Shown here: piece by piece, positions 34,043 to 43,440 of the stretch
Layout of the letters: the number at the start of each line of letters is the position of its first letter
Numbering within the stretch: the stretch's first letter is position 1
Source of the DNA: Psychromonas sp030397575
Lineage (GTDB): Bacteria; Pseudomonadota; Gammaproteobacteria; Enterobacterales; Psychromonadaceae
DNA length: 64,000 nt
Assembly (NCBI RefSeq): GCF_046250175.1
Contig: NZ_CP176468.1
Direction: 5' to 3' (one strand)
Notes under the pieces: model-generated
Told to the model about the DNA's origin: nothing
What the model saw: the letters and a program-made list of their open reading frames with translations, nothing else
The model's database searches: none
Made by a program: the position numbers and the translations under genes

Positions 34043-35052
34043 TGGCTTTATTAGATATCAGGAACCTCAGCATAGATATAGAAACTGCCCAAGGCACAAT
34101 TCGGGTTATCGATAAAGCGACACTTAATATTGTTGATGGATCAATCCATGGTCTAATTGGTGAGTCTGGTTCAGGTAAAACCTTAATTGCCAAAGCTATT
34201 TTAGGCTTACATAGCAGTAACTGGACAGTAACCGCAGATCGTATGTTCCTCGATAAAACCGATCTAACGAAACTATCTCAAAAAGAGAGAAGAAACATAC
34301 TAGGTACTGAAATTTCAGTTATTTTCCAAGAGCCTAGCTCTTACCTAGACCCTAGCCAAAGAATACGTACGCAAATTGAATCCGTACTACCTAAAAAAAC
34401 CTGGCAGCAGCGCTTTAGACCTATTTTAAGTAAAATAAAGCGTGTGACAGTGCCTTCTAGACGCTTACAAATTAAAGAACTATTACATAAAGTCGGCATA
34501 CAAAACGATGTAGCAGTATTAAAAAGTTTCCCGCATCAATTATCTGAAGGTGTTTGCCAAAAGGTAATGATTGCTATGGCGATTGCTAATAATCCACGTC
34601 TCATCATTGCCGATGAGCCAACAACAGCAATGGAATCAGTGACACAATCGCAGATCTATCGTCTTCTTTATAAACTTAATCAACTCAATAACACGACTTT
34701 ATTAATACTAAGTAATAACTTTGCTAATACCAGTAGTATCTCAGATTACATGACGCTGGTTTATTGTGGACAAACCGTTGAGTCAGGCTCTTATAAACAA
34801 ATCATGGGTTCCGCAATGCATCCTTACACACAAGCGATGCTTAAAACCATGATCAATAATGAAGAGATCAACGAACATAAAGCACAACTATATACTTTGC
34901 CAGGTAATATCCCTTCATCAAACCAACTACCTATCGGGTGCCGATTAGGTCCTAGGTGTCCAAAAGCTCAAAAAATATGTGTTAAAAATCCAGCCTTAAC
35001 CATTAAAAAAGGACACAGTTTTCGTTGCCACTACCCAAGTAAGCTGAGTTAG
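34042..35052 (+). CDS. sapD: SapD ATP-binding protein
   Basis: A 336-residue ABC ATPase. Walker A is GESGSGKT (40-47) and Walker B LIIADEP (187-193). The C-terminus has the oligopeptide-type extension GCRLGPRCPKAQKICV with cysteines that bind a cluster in DppD relatives. The signature motif is degenerate (LSEGV at 167-171, LTDGE in E. coli SapD), and the switch His present in E. coli (ISHDL) is Asn here (LSNNF, residue 225). Nucleotide hydrolysis at one site may be impaired. SapD also supports Trk potassium uptake in E. coli. A ribosome site GGGAGAAGA precedes the ATG. Confidence 0.94.
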   Translation: MALLDIRNLSIDIETAQGTIRVIDKATLNIVDGSIHGLIGESGSGKTLIAKAILGLHSSNWTVTADRMFLDKTDLTKLSQKERRNILGTEISVIFQEPSSYLDPSQRIRTQIESVLPKKTWQQRFRPILSKIKRVTVPSRRLQIKELLHKVGIQNDVAVLKSFPHQLSEGVCQKVMIAMAIANNPRLIIADEPTTAMESVTQSQIYRLLYKLNQLNNTTLLILSNNFANTSSISDYMTLVYCGQTVESGSYKQIMGSAMHPYTQAMLKTMINNEEINEHKAQLYTLPGNIPSSNQLPIGCRLGPRCPKAQKICVKNPALTIKKGHSFRCHYPSKLS

Positions 35053-35054
35053 TT

Positions 35055-35834
35055 ATGTCGTCATTATTAAAAGTAAGCGATCTGTGTAAAAGCTTTAAGC
35101 AACCCTTTGGTTTCTTTGGAAGTAAAGAAAAAATAGCCTTTGGACCAGTAAGTTTTACCTTAGAAAAAGGTGAAACGTTGGCGGTTGTAGGCGAAAGTGG
35201 CTCAGGTAAAAGTGCCTTAGTAAGAACCATTGCAGGTGTATTAACTGCAAATGCAGGTGATATTTATATCAAAGGCCACTCCATTCGTACTTTAAGTTCA
35301 CAAAAACGTTGTGTATCAGTCCGTATGATATTCCAGGATCCAAGTAGTTCACTTAACCCTAAAATGACCATAGGGAAAATCTTAAATGCACCAATTGAGT
35401 TAAATACGAGTTTAGACGCAAAGCAGCGTTATCAACGAATTATTGAAACTTTAAAGTTAGTAGGTCTATTACCTGATTATTTAGCATTTTACCCTAACAT
35501 GCTCTCAAGTATGCAAAAACACCAAGTTGCTATTGCCAGAGCTATGATCTTAAATCCAGACATTATTTTAGTCGATGAGATCTTAACCACACTAGATATT
35601 TCACTTAGATTTAAGATTGTTAATTTACTATTAAAGATTCAACAAACTAAAGGGACTAGTTATATTTTTGTTGCACACAATATGCACCTTGTTAAACATA
35701 TGAGTGATCAAATCATGGTCTTGCATCAAGGAAAGATTGTCGAAAAAGGCTCTTCAGAAGAGATTTGTGATAACCCACAACATGAGCAAACAAAATATTT
35801 ACTATTAACGCACCAACCGGATTATCGCAAGTAG
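35055..35834 (+). CDS. sapF: SapF ATP-binding protein
   Basis: A 259-residue ABC ATPase, partner of SapD. Walker A is GESGSGKS (46-53), Walker B ILVDE (171-175) and the switch His is kept (VAHNM, 208). The signature motif reads LSSMQ (150-154), where the E. coli homologue has LAPGQ, so it is unusually degenerate. The block VRMIFQDPSSSLNPKMTIGKIL and the C-terminal KHMSDQIMVLHQGKIVEKGS agree with SapF. It is the last gene of the operon; no terminator hairpin is seen downstream. Confidence 0.93.
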   Translation: MSSLLKVSDLCKSFKQPFGFFGSKEKIAFGPVSFTLEKGETLAVVGESGSGKSALVRTIAGVLTANAGDIYIKGHSIRTLSSQKRCVSVRMIFQDPSSSLNPKMTIGKILNAPIELNTSLDAKQRYQRIIETLKLVGLLPDYLAFYPNMLSSMQKHQVAIARAMILNPDIILVDEILTTLDISLRFKIVNLLLKIQQTKGTSYIFVAHNMHLVKHMSDQIMVLHQGKIVEKGSSEEICDNPQHEQTKYLLLTHQPDYRK

Positions 35835-36049
35835 CAAATATTAAACAAAAAAACTAAATTATGATTTTAAATTGCTATATAATAAAAAAATTAATTATTA
35901 ATCATAGCACTATTGAAACGTGACACTCTTCATTCATTAAAATAGTAAATGAAACTATTTTCTGCAATTAAAGAGTTTCTAACTATACTTTACCCTAGGT
36001 GGTAATAAAGCGAGTTTCAATAAGTCATTAAGATCAAAGGAGGTTACAA

Positions 36050-37888
36050 ATGAACAACCTTGGACGAAATTTTTGGATCTCTAATTTTCTTATTGCTGTA
36101 ATTATCATCGCCTTGGTTTTTGTTATAAAAGCATTATTCAACCCTATTTTATCAAAACAACAGCACTTATATGGTCTTGATAAAAGATTAGCGGTATTAA
36201 ATGACATCACCTCTGAAGCTGACTTAAAAAACAAAATAAATACTAAAGATTTCAGTTACATTAAGATCACGAATGATCAGCTAGCAGCTCCCCTGATCTT
36301 ATCAGAACAACCTGATAATGAGCTTTTTAGTAAAGTTTTGCCGATCTCCACCTCAAAGCAATATTCAATTTCAACAAATCAAGTAATCGAATACACGGCT
36401 AAGAATGTCGAATACTCCAAGTTATACCATCAAATTATTTTATTAATTATTGCCGCTTTAGTCATTGCGACACTATTTTGCAATCTTATATATCTGACCT
36501 TATTCAGAAAAAATGAACGCCTATTAATTAAAGAAACACTCGATGACGAAAGTGTAAAGTCCATATTTACCATAGCCGCGAACACGATTAAGAAAAAAAT
36601 AAAACAATTAACCCATGACTTAGCGGAAAAAAATGAACAAATATTTAAGTTAACTACCCAAGCCAATAAAGACAGTTTAACGGGCTTGAATAACCGCCAT
36701 GCATTTCGTAGGGAGTTAACTGACCTGCTATCAGCCGAAAATAATCAGGATCATGCTATTTTATCGATTATAAGAATTTTTGAATTATCTACGGTAAACG
36801 CTAGCCTAGGCTTTCATCAAGGCGATGACTATTTATTAAGTGTTTCGAAAATGATTAAACAAGTGTCAGCAAACTTTGCGAATACTGAAGTATTCCGTAT
36901 TAGTGGGTCAGATTTCGCAGTGATAGCCCATAATATGACCACCCCTCATGCACATAAATATAGTGAGGAGTTAAAGTTTAAATTTGACCAATATCAAGCA
37001 ACGCATAATCTAGAAAGTGTCGCTTTTAATGGTATGACACGTATTTCTGCCAAACAGTTACCTGAACATGTTCTTGCTAGAGCAGATATCGCATTAGCTA
37101 AAGCACAAATTGCAGGCCCTAACTCATGGGTGCTTGAAGAAAATACTGAGTTCCAATTAGGTGAACAACACTGGCGGACGGCGATCAATGCATTGATGAC
37201 TAATCGTTCATTTGAATTTTTACAACAGCCGGTCCATGCCATACACCGTAACATGAAAGGATACCAAGAAATATTCACCCGATTTTTAGGGGAAACGGGT
37301 AGTGTTATTCCTGCAAGCACTGTTTTTTCAATGGCTCAACGTACCGATACTATAGTCAAACTAGAACAATTGATTATTGAACGTACGATAGCGAGTTACC
37401 GATTGAAAGCAGACTTAAATACACATTGGGGAATTAATATAAGTTATGCTTCTTTACAAAATAGTGCATTTCTTATTTGGTTAGAGCGCCTATTATTGCG
37501 TGAAGCTGATATCGCGGGATCACTAGTATTTGAAGTGCATGAAAAACCATTAGACAACCACCTTACAGCCAGTAAGCGATTTTTTGATATGTTAAAACGT
37601 GCAGGTAGCCGCTCTGCGATTTGCCGTTTTGGCAAAGGAATCGGTTCATTCCGTTTATTCAAAGAGTTAAAGCCAGATTATATTAAAATTGATTCAAGCT
37701 TAATTGTAGATATTGAGCATGACAGTACCAATCAACAGTTTATTCGCATGATTATTGATGTTGCTCACCGAATGGAATGTCAAGTGGTAGCTGAAGGTAT
37801 CGAACGCCTTGAGCAAAAGCATATCTTAGAACATATGTATATTGATGGCATACAAGGCTTTCTAATCGCTCGCCCCTCACCAATATAA
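36050..37888 (+). CDS. Membrane protein with degenerate GGDEF and EAL domains (CsrD-like)
   Basis: A 612-residue protein: membrane helix about 10-30, ~95-residue periplasmic part, second helix about 128-150, coiled-coil linker to 205, GGDEF-like domain about 206-360 and EAL-like domain about 375-610. The GGDEF signature reads SGSDF (285-289), the EAL motif EIF (407-409), and the metal-binding DDFG reads CRFG (525-528), while AEGIE and KID are kept. Neither cyclase nor phosphodiesterase activity is expected. E. coli CsrD has the same architecture with HRSDF and ELM and controls CsrB/C small RNA turnover by RNase E; GPNSW and HWRTAI-type segments also resemble it. LapD-like c-di-GMP receptors are the alternative. 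The ribosome site is excellent (AAAGGAGG). Confidence 0.85.
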   Translation: MNNLGRNFWISNFLIAVIIIALVFVIKALFNPILSKQQHLYGLDKRLAVLNDITSEADLKNKINTKDFSYIKITNDQLAAPLILSEQPDNELFSKVLPISTSKQYSISTNQVIEYTAKNVEYSKLYHQIILLIIAALVIATLFCNLIYLTLFRKNERLLIKETLDDESVKSIFTIAANTIKKKIKQLTHDLAEKNEQIFKLTTQANKDSLTGLNNRHAFRRELTDLLSAENNQDHAILSIIRIFELSTVNASLGFHQGDDYLLSVSKMIKQVSANFANTEVFRISGSDFAVIAHNMTTPHAHKYSEELKFKFDQYQATHNLESVAFNGMTRISAKQLPEHVLARADIALAKAQIAGPNSWVLEENTEFQLGEQHWRTAINALMTNRSFEFLQQPVHAIHRNMKGYQEIFTRFLGETGSVIPASTVFSMAQRTDTIVKLEQLIIERTIASYRLKADLNTHWGINISYASLQNSAFLIWLERLLLREADIAGSLVFEVHEKPLDNHLTASKRFFDMLKRAGSRSAICRFGKGIGSFRLFKELKPDYIKIDSSLIVDIEHDSTNQQFIRMIIDVAHRMECQVVAEGIERLEQKHILEHMYIDGIQGFLIARPSPI

Positions 37889-37966
37889 AGGGCTCAGCTC
37901 TTTACATACACTCATCTCTTTTTATACAATGCGCGTGCTTATAACTCTCCATAAACAAGGTTTACA

Positions 37967-38896
37967 ATGACGCAGCAACTTTCAGAAAAAGAATTATTTA
38001 ACCTCAAAAAATTAAACAAAGTGTTGCGTAGACAAACAGGTCAAGCTATCGCAGATTACAATATGATTGAAGATGGCGATAAAGTCATGGTATGTGTCTC
38101 TGGTGGTAAAGACAGTTACACATTATTAGAGATGTTGAGTCAACTTAAAGCTGTTGCACCGATTAACTTTGATATCATTGCTGTTAACTTGGATCAAAAG
38201 CAACCGGGTTTCCCTGAGCATATTCTGCCTGAATACCTAGCTAAGTTAGGTGTTGATTATAAAATTGTAGAGCAAGACACTTACAGCATAGTCACAGAAA
38301 AACTAGAACCAGGTAAAACCACCTGTAGCCTATGTTCTCGATTACGTCGTGGCATTCTTTACAATACTGCAAAAGAGCTAGGAGCAACAAAGATTGCACT
38401 GGGCCATCACCGTGATGATATGCTTGCGACTATGATGCTTAACCTCTTTTTTGCAGGAAAAATGAAATCAATGCCAGCAAAACTAGTCTCTGACAATGGT
38501 GAACATGTTGTGATCCGCCCTTTGGCTTACTGTAAAGAAAAAGACATTGAAGCCTTTGCTAAATTACAAAAGTTCCCAATTATTCCTTGTAACCTGTGTG
38601 GTTCTCAGCCTAACTTACAGCGTAAATTAACTGAAGAGATGCTCAGCGAATGGGACCAAAAATTTCCTGGTCGTTTAGAAACTATGTTCACCGCGATGCA
38701 GAATGTAGTCCCATCTCATTTAGCAGATACTGATTTATTTGATTTTAAATCGATAGATAGTAATTCAGGCGTAATTGATGGGGGAGATATCGCTTTTGAC
38801 AAAGAAGCTTTCACGAATCCAACAAAAGTTGAAGAACAAAATGACAACGAGTTCTATCAACAGCAACCTGCAGTGCAATTTACGCAAGTAAACTAA
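37967..38896 (+). CDS. ttcA: tRNA 2-thiocytidine synthetase TtcA
   Basis: A 309-residue PP-loop ATPase with a 4Fe-4S cluster that thiolates cytidine-32 of tRNAs. The PP-loop is VSGGKDSYTLLEML near residue 47, and cysteine motifs are TTCSLCSRLRRG and CNLCGSQPN. The length matches E. coli TtcA (311). It starts 78 bases after the degenerate GGDEF/EAL gene and is probably independently transcribed. Confidence 0.97.
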   Translation: MTQQLSEKELFNLKKLNKVLRRQTGQAIADYNMIEDGDKVMVCVSGGKDSYTLLEMLSQLKAVAPINFDIIAVNLDQKQPGFPEHILPEYLAKLGVDYKIVEQDTYSIVTEKLEPGKTTCSLCSRLRRGILYNTAKELGATKIALGHHRDDMLATMMLNLFFAGKMKSMPAKLVSDNGEHVVIRPLAYCKEKDIEAFAKLQKFPIIPCNLCGSQPNLQRKLTEEMLSEWDQKFPGRLETMFTAMQNVVPSHLADTDLFDFKSIDSNSGVIDGGDIAFDKEAFTNPTKVEEQNDNEFYQQQPAVQFTQVN

Positions 38897-39068
38897 GACT
38901 TTATTGATTGAACACAATAAAAATGGGACTTTCATTGAAGCCTTACTTGTATTTACAGTAGATAACAGATAATTTACTGGGATAGATCACAATATGGTAA
39001 GTAAAGTGATTTTTAATTACCAAAATGTCTGAAAAGCATACAATTTAAATAAACTAACGGAGTTAAAC

Positions 39069-39821
39069 ATGAGAACACCTCTTGTAATGGGTAACTGGAA
39101 ACTGAACGGTACAAAAGAATCAGTTGCAACTTTAATCAAAGGCATTGAAGGCGCAGCTGATGCAGCAAGCAATGTTGAAGTTGCAGTATGCCCACCGGCT
39201 ATCTTCATTGAGCAAGTTGCTAACTTAACAGCAAGCAACAGCATTGAATTTGGTGCTCAAGATGTAAGCACAAATGTTTCTGGTGCATTCACAGGTGAAA
39301 CTTCACCAGTAATGGTTAAAGAGTTTGGTGCTAAATATAGCCTAGTAGGTCACTCTGAGCGTCGCCAATACCACAATGAAACTGATGCAGTTGTTGCAGC
39401 TAAATTTGTGGCTATTCAAGAAAATGGCCTGGTTCCTGTTCTTTGTATCGGTGAGACGCTAGAAGAGCGTGAAACTGATAAAACATTCGCAGTAGTTGAA
39501 GCACAACTTAAAGCTGTTATCGACGTTGCAGGTATTGCAGCAGTTGAAAACTCAGTAATCGCATATGAGCCAGTATGGGCAATTGGTACAGGTAAAGTTG
39601 CAACTTCTGAGCAAGCTCAAGAAGTTCACGCCCACATCCGCTCATGGTTAAAAGCACAAAGTGAAGTAGTTGCAGAGAAAGTGCAAATTCTTTACGGTGG
39701 TAGTGTTAAAGCAAACAGTGCAAAAGAGCTATTTGCTCAAGCTGACATCGACGGCGGTTTAGTAGGTGGTGCAGCACTAATTATTGAAGAGTTTGTTGGT
39801 ATCATCGAAGGCGCTAAATAA
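39069..39821 (+). CDS. tpiA: Triosephosphate isomerase
   Basis: A 250-residue TIM barrel that interconverts dihydroxyacetone phosphate and glyceraldehyde 3-phosphate. Catalytic residues are Lys11 (GNWKLNG), His95 (VGHSERR) and Glu167 (AYEPVWAIGTGK); the phosphate-binding YGGSVK and GLVGGAAL loops are present. Codon use looks strongly optimised (repeated GTA, GCA and CGT choices), as expected for a highly expressed gene. It is monocistronic, with a ribosome site ACGGAG and a UUCG terminator. Confidence 0.98.
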   Translation: MRTPLVMGNWKLNGTKESVATLIKGIEGAADAASNVEVAVCPPAIFIEQVANLTASNSIEFGAQDVSTNVSGAFTGETSPVMVKEFGAKYSLVGHSERRQYHNETDAVVAAKFVAIQENGLVPVLCIGETLEERETDKTFAVVEAQLKAVIDVAGIAAVENSVIAYEPVWAIGTGKVATSEQAQEVHAHIRSWLKAQSEVVAEKVQILYGGSVKANSAKELFAQADIDGGLVGGAALIIEEFVGIIEGAK

Positions 39822-39847
39822 GCCCTTTTAAAAGACCTAATACTATG

Positions 39848-39869
39848 AAGGCACTTCGGTGCCTTTTTT
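39848..39869 (+). terminator. Rho-independent terminator of tpiA with UUCG tetraloop
   Basis: A 7-bp stem (39848-39854 with 39859-39865) closed by C-TTCG-G, the extra-stable tetraloop, followed by a T run to 39869. Confidence 0.92.
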
Positions 39870-40114
39870 ATTTTTATCATTGCTCAGCTACCAATGTCTA
39901 TATCACTGATATTCATTTCCTATAAATCCTCATAACTAATTGTTATTACTTAAAAAGTGTAAATAGTCCTTTTACTTATCCTAAACACTATCTTTTTAAA
40001 ATTACTATTACATATATCACACTCTGTTAACTAATCTCATACGAAAACACTACACAAGCTAAATCCAAGTGTTATGATGTTTATTAATTATTATTTAATC
40101 AACTGGAGTACATT

Positions 40115-40771
40115 ATGAATTCTTCAATTAACACTCAAGCACGTGGTGCTGGTGTATCGATCAATAAAGTATTAAAAAATACTTACATGCTGTTAGGGAT
40201 GACACTTGCATTCAGTGCCGTTACTGCAACCATAGCAACCATGGTCGGCATTGGGCCTATAATGTCATTAGTATTAATGCTAGTTGGCTTCGGTTTATTA
40301 TTTGTTGTTTCTAAAACAGCTGATTCAAGCAAAGGCCTTTTCTGGGTATTTATGTTTACTGGCGTGATGGGTGCATCACTGGGTAACATGTTAAATCACT
40401 ACCTAACAATGGCAAACGGCCCTGCACTAATTATGCAAGCACTTGGTACAACGGCTATCATCTTCTTTGCTTTATCTGCTTATGTACTAACTTCTCGTAA
40501 AGACTTCTCATTCATGAGTGGCTTCTTAATGGCTGGTATGATTGCAGTAATCGTTGCGATGATTGCTAACATATTCTTACAAATTCCATTAATGCAACTG
40601 GTTATCAGCAGTGTTGTAGTTATGATTATGTCTGGATTAATACTAGTCGATACAAGCCGTATTATTAACGGTGGTGAAACAAACTACATCCGTGCAACCG
40701 TTTCATTATACTTAAACATCTTTAATATCTTTGTTCACCTATTGAGCATCCTAGGTATTTTAGACGATTAA
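40115..40771 (+). CDS. yccA: Bax inhibitor-1/YccA family membrane protein
   Basis: A 218-residue inner-membrane protein with seven hydrophobic segments. INKVLKNTYMLLGMTLAFSAVTAT at the N-terminus and GGETNYIRATVSLYLNIFNIF near the C-terminus closely match E. coli YccA, an FtsH substrate and modulator of membrane protein quality control. The ribosome site TGGAG lies 6 bases before ATG. It has its own terminator and lies apart from tusE, which is its neighbour in E. coli but is 20 kb away here. Confidence 0.95.
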   Translation: MNSSINTQARGAGVSINKVLKNTYMLLGMTLAFSAVTATIATMVGIGPIMSLVLMLVGFGLLFVVSKTADSSKGLFWVFMFTGVMGASLGNMLNHYLTMANGPALIMQALGTTAIIFFALSAYVLTSRKDFSFMSGFLMAGMIAVIVAMIANIFLQIPLMQLVISSVVVMIMSGLILVDTSRIINGGETNYIRATVSLYLNIFNIFVHLLSILGILDD

Positions 40772-40790
40772 TTAATATAAAAATGCCCAT

Positions 40791-40817
40791 AGCGCACTGT
40801 ATAGTGCGCTTTTTTTT
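40791..40817 (+). terminator. Rho-independent terminator of yccA
   Basis: An 8-bp stem AGCGCACT (40791-40798) with its complement (40803-40810), 4-base loop and seven T's. Confidence 0.93.
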
Positions 40818-40873
40818 GCCTATATTTTATAGCACTCAGCTGTTTTTATTATTGTTACTATCGAGCCTAGTCC

Positions 40874-41476
40874 ATGAAAATACCCCTTTGTTTAATGTTT
40901 ACCTTACTATTAATGGCCTGTAGTGACTCTCCATCTTTAACTCCTCTAAATGAGCAGCAACCTATCTTAGCTTTTGGTGATAGCTTAACCTCTGGTCGCG
41001 GAGCTAATAAACAAGAAAGTTATCCGGTCCAACTAGGCTTGCTGTTAAACAGACAGGTAATCAATGCAGGTATTAGCGGCGAAACTAGCCTACAAGGACT
41101 TAAACGCTTACCTAAACTATTAGATAAATATCAGCCACAGTTATTGATTCTTTGTCATGGTGGTAACGACGTTTTACGAAATAGAAATTTAGATAAAATG
41201 CAGGACAATCTTGCACAGATGATTGAAATGGCTCAAGACAGAGATATTCAAGTTATTTTATTGTCCGTGCCTGAAGCCACGATCTTTTTGTCTGATATTG
41301 AGCAATACCAAACGTTAGCAACACAGTACAAGATTCCACTGGGCAATGGCATTATGAGAGATGTATTAAAGAAACCAGCGTTACACAGCGATACAGTTCA
41401 TCCAAATGCACAAGGATATCGATTAATTGCGGAGGGAGTATATGACTTACTGGCAGAGTATGGTGCGTTGAATTAA
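40874..41476 (+). CDS. GDSL-family esterase/lysophospholipase, lipoprotein (TesA-like)
   Basis: A 200-residue SGNH hydrolase. The catalytic blocks are in order: AFGDSLTSGRGA (Ser), INAGISGETS (Gly), HGGNDVLR (Asn) and SDTVHPNAQGYR (Asp/His). This agrees with the TesA/arylesterase group, which hydrolyses acyl-CoA thioesters and esters. The N-terminus MKIPLCLMFTLLLMAC ends in a lipobox, so this version should be lipid-anchored, whereas E. coli TesA is a soluble periplasmic enzyme. The gene converges on lolE with no visible terminator. Confidence 0.9.
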   Translation: MKIPLCLMFTLLLMACSDSPSLTPLNEQQPILAFGDSLTSGRGANKQESYPVQLGLLLNRQVINAGISGETSLQGLKRLPKLLDKYQPQLLILCHGGNDVLRNRNLDKMQDNLAQMIEMAQDRDIQVILLSVPEATIFLSDIEQYQTLATQYKIPLGNGIMRDVLKKPALHSDTVHPNAQGYRLIAEGVYDLLAEYGALN

Positions 41477-41515
41477 CAACACACCATATTTTAACCTTGT
41501 ATTTAATAGCTAAGT

Positions 41516-42757
41516 TTAGTGGCTATAGCCTAACTCTTTAGCTGGTTCAATATTACTTGCTGTCCATGCAGGGTAAATAGTCGCTACAACACTCATAACA
41601 AAAGCAACAATAGTTATAACAACTACTTGTTGATAATCGATTTGTGATGGTAAGTAATCAATGAAATAGATATCACCAGATAGAAATTTACGTCCTAATA
41701 AACTTTCAATTGCAGCAAAAATAGAACTTAAATTTAAAGAAAGATAAGTACCTAATAAAGCGCCAAAAAAGCTACCCATCAACCCATTAAATGCCCCTTG
41801 TACCATAAAAATAGCACGTAAAGACCATTTATTAGCCCCCATTGTTTTTAAAATAGCGATGTCACCTCGTTTCTCGTTAACTGCCATCACTAGTGTCGAA
41901 ACGATATTAAAACAAGCCACCGCAACAACTAACAAAAGGATTACATACATCAATGATTTAACCATTTGAATATCTTGGTATAAATATCCTTGGCTAGTGA
42001 TCCAACTCTTCACATACATGTACACAGGGATGCTATAGGCCACTTCGCGAGCTAATGTCTGTGCCTGCAAAACATCATCGACTTTAAAAGCAATGCCTGT
42101 TGCATGCTGTACATCTAATATTTGTTTGGCTTTATTAATATGGATGAAGCCTAAGGTCGTATCAACTTGCCCCCCCATTTTAAAAGTCCCGGTCAGCGTA
42201 AATGCAAATTTACGTGGCGCTCTTAATTTAACCGTACTCGGTTGAGGTAATAATAGTGTTACCGTATCACCAACAGCTAGCTTAAGCTGTTGAGCAACAG
42301 GCTCTCCTAATATGATACTGTTTTCTTCACTGGATAATAATTCCCAGCCCCCCTGTTTAATATACTGCTCAACCGCAGTCACTTGAGTTTCAGTTTCAGG
42401 ATTAATCGCACGCATTTGTAATGCTTTCATATTAATATTATTTTGTAACAGCGCATTCATCACGATATACGGGCTAGCACCCGCTACGCCTGGGTGTTCT
42501 CTAACTTTAGATAACACTGCTTTTTCGTTTTCAAAGTCACCCTCTACTACTTCAAGCTCGGCATGGGGAATAACCGATAACAGCTGGTCTCTTAATGCTT
42601 TTTCAAAACCATTCATGGTAGAAAGGCCCACGATCAATACCGCCACACCTAAAATAATCCCAAAAATCGAGGCCATGGAGATAAATGAGACAAACTTATT
42701 TTTATGCTTTGCTTTGCTGTAACGTAAACCAACAAATAATGATAAAGGTCTAAACAT
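41516..42757 (-). CDS. lolE: Lipoprotein-releasing ABC transporter permease LolE
   Basis: A 413-residue MacB/FtsX-type permease with one N-terminal and three C-terminal membrane helices around a large periplasmic domain. FIGLRY-type N-terminus (LFVGLRYSKAKHKNKFVSFI), GVAVLIVGLSTMNGFEKAL and ILKTMGANKWSL are typical. The VIVGLS and PHAELE choices favour LolE over LolC, as does its place after lolD. It extracts lipoproteins from the inner membrane for transfer to LolA. It shares a base with lolD. Confidence 0.94.
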   Translation of the reverse strand: MFRPLSLFVGLRYSKAKHKNKFVSFISMASIFGIILGVAVLIVGLSTMNGFEKALRDQLLSVIPHAELEVVEGDFENEKAVLSKVREHPGVAGASPYIVMNALLQNNINMKALQMRAINPETETQVTAVEQYIKQGGWELLSSEENSIILGEPVAQQLKLAVGDTVTLLLPQPSTVKLRAPRKFAFTLTGTFKMGGQVDTTLGFIHINKAKQILDVQHATGIAFKVDDVLQAQTLAREVAYSIPVYMYVKSWITSQGYLYQDIQMVKSLMYVILLLVVAVACFNIVSTLVMAVNEKRGDIAILKTMGANKWSLRAIFMVQGAFNGLMGSFFGALLGTYLSLNLSSIFAAIESLLGRKFLSGDIYFIDYLPSQIDYQQVVVITIVAFVMSVVATIYPAWTASNIEPAKELGYSH

Positions 42758-43440
42758 TACTGCGTATCCTGTAAAATGCCGTTACTCATATATAACTGTC
42801 GATCTAATTTATTAGCCAATTGCTGGTCATGAGTAACAACAATAAAAGCAGTTCCCAGTTCCGCATTGAGCTCTTTTAATAACTGATAGACAGACTCTGC
42901 ACTTTTTGCATCTAGATTACCTGTGGGCTCATCTGCTAATACTAAAGAAGGCTTGTTAATAAGTGCTCTTGCGATTGCAACACGTTGTCTTTCACCACCA
43001 GAAAGCTCCGATGGACGATGTGCAACTCGTTCACTTAAGCCAACACGGGTTAATAAATCTAAGGCTTTTTGCTGTGCTACTTTAATCGGCTCACCAGCAA
43101 TTAAAAGCGGCATTGCGACATTTTCTAAAGCCGTAAACTCAGATAACAAATGATGAAATTGATAAACAAACCCTAGCTCTTGATTACGCCACTTTGCTTG
43201 TTGTTTTGCAGATAACTTATGAATATTTTTACCATTAAAAATAACATCTCCCGTTGAAGGAGCATCTAAAGCACCTAATAAATGCAGTAAAGTACTTTTA
43301 CCTGAGCCTGATGTGCCTACAATTGCTAATAACTCACCTGGTTCAACGGCTAAGTTAACACCTTGCAACACCGATGTTGCTAAACGCCCTTCTTGATAAA
43401 CTTTACTTAAATCCTGACAAACTACTATTGAATTACTCAT
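42757..43440 (-). CDS. lolD: Lipoprotein-releasing ABC transporter ATPase LolD
   Basis: A 227-residue ATPase. Walker A is GTSGSGKST, signature LSGGERQRVAIARAL, Walker B VLADEPTGNLD and switch VVTHDQQ. FVYQFHHLLSEFTALENVAMPLLI is the LolD-type Q-loop region. It powers LolCE. It overlaps lolC by 8 bases and lolE by 1, giving a tight lolCDE operon. Confidence 0.96.
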   Translation of the reverse strand: MSNSIVVCQDLSKVYQEGRLATSVLQGVNLAVEPGELLAIVGTSGSGKSTLLHLLGALDAPSTGDVIFNGKNIHKLSAKQQAKWRNQELGFVYQFHHLLSEFTALENVAMPLLIAGEPIKVAQQKALDLLTRVGLSERVAHRPSELSGGERQRVAIARALINKPSLVLADEPTGNLDAKSAESVYQLLKELNAELGTAFIVVTHDQQLANKLDRQLYMSNGILQDTQ

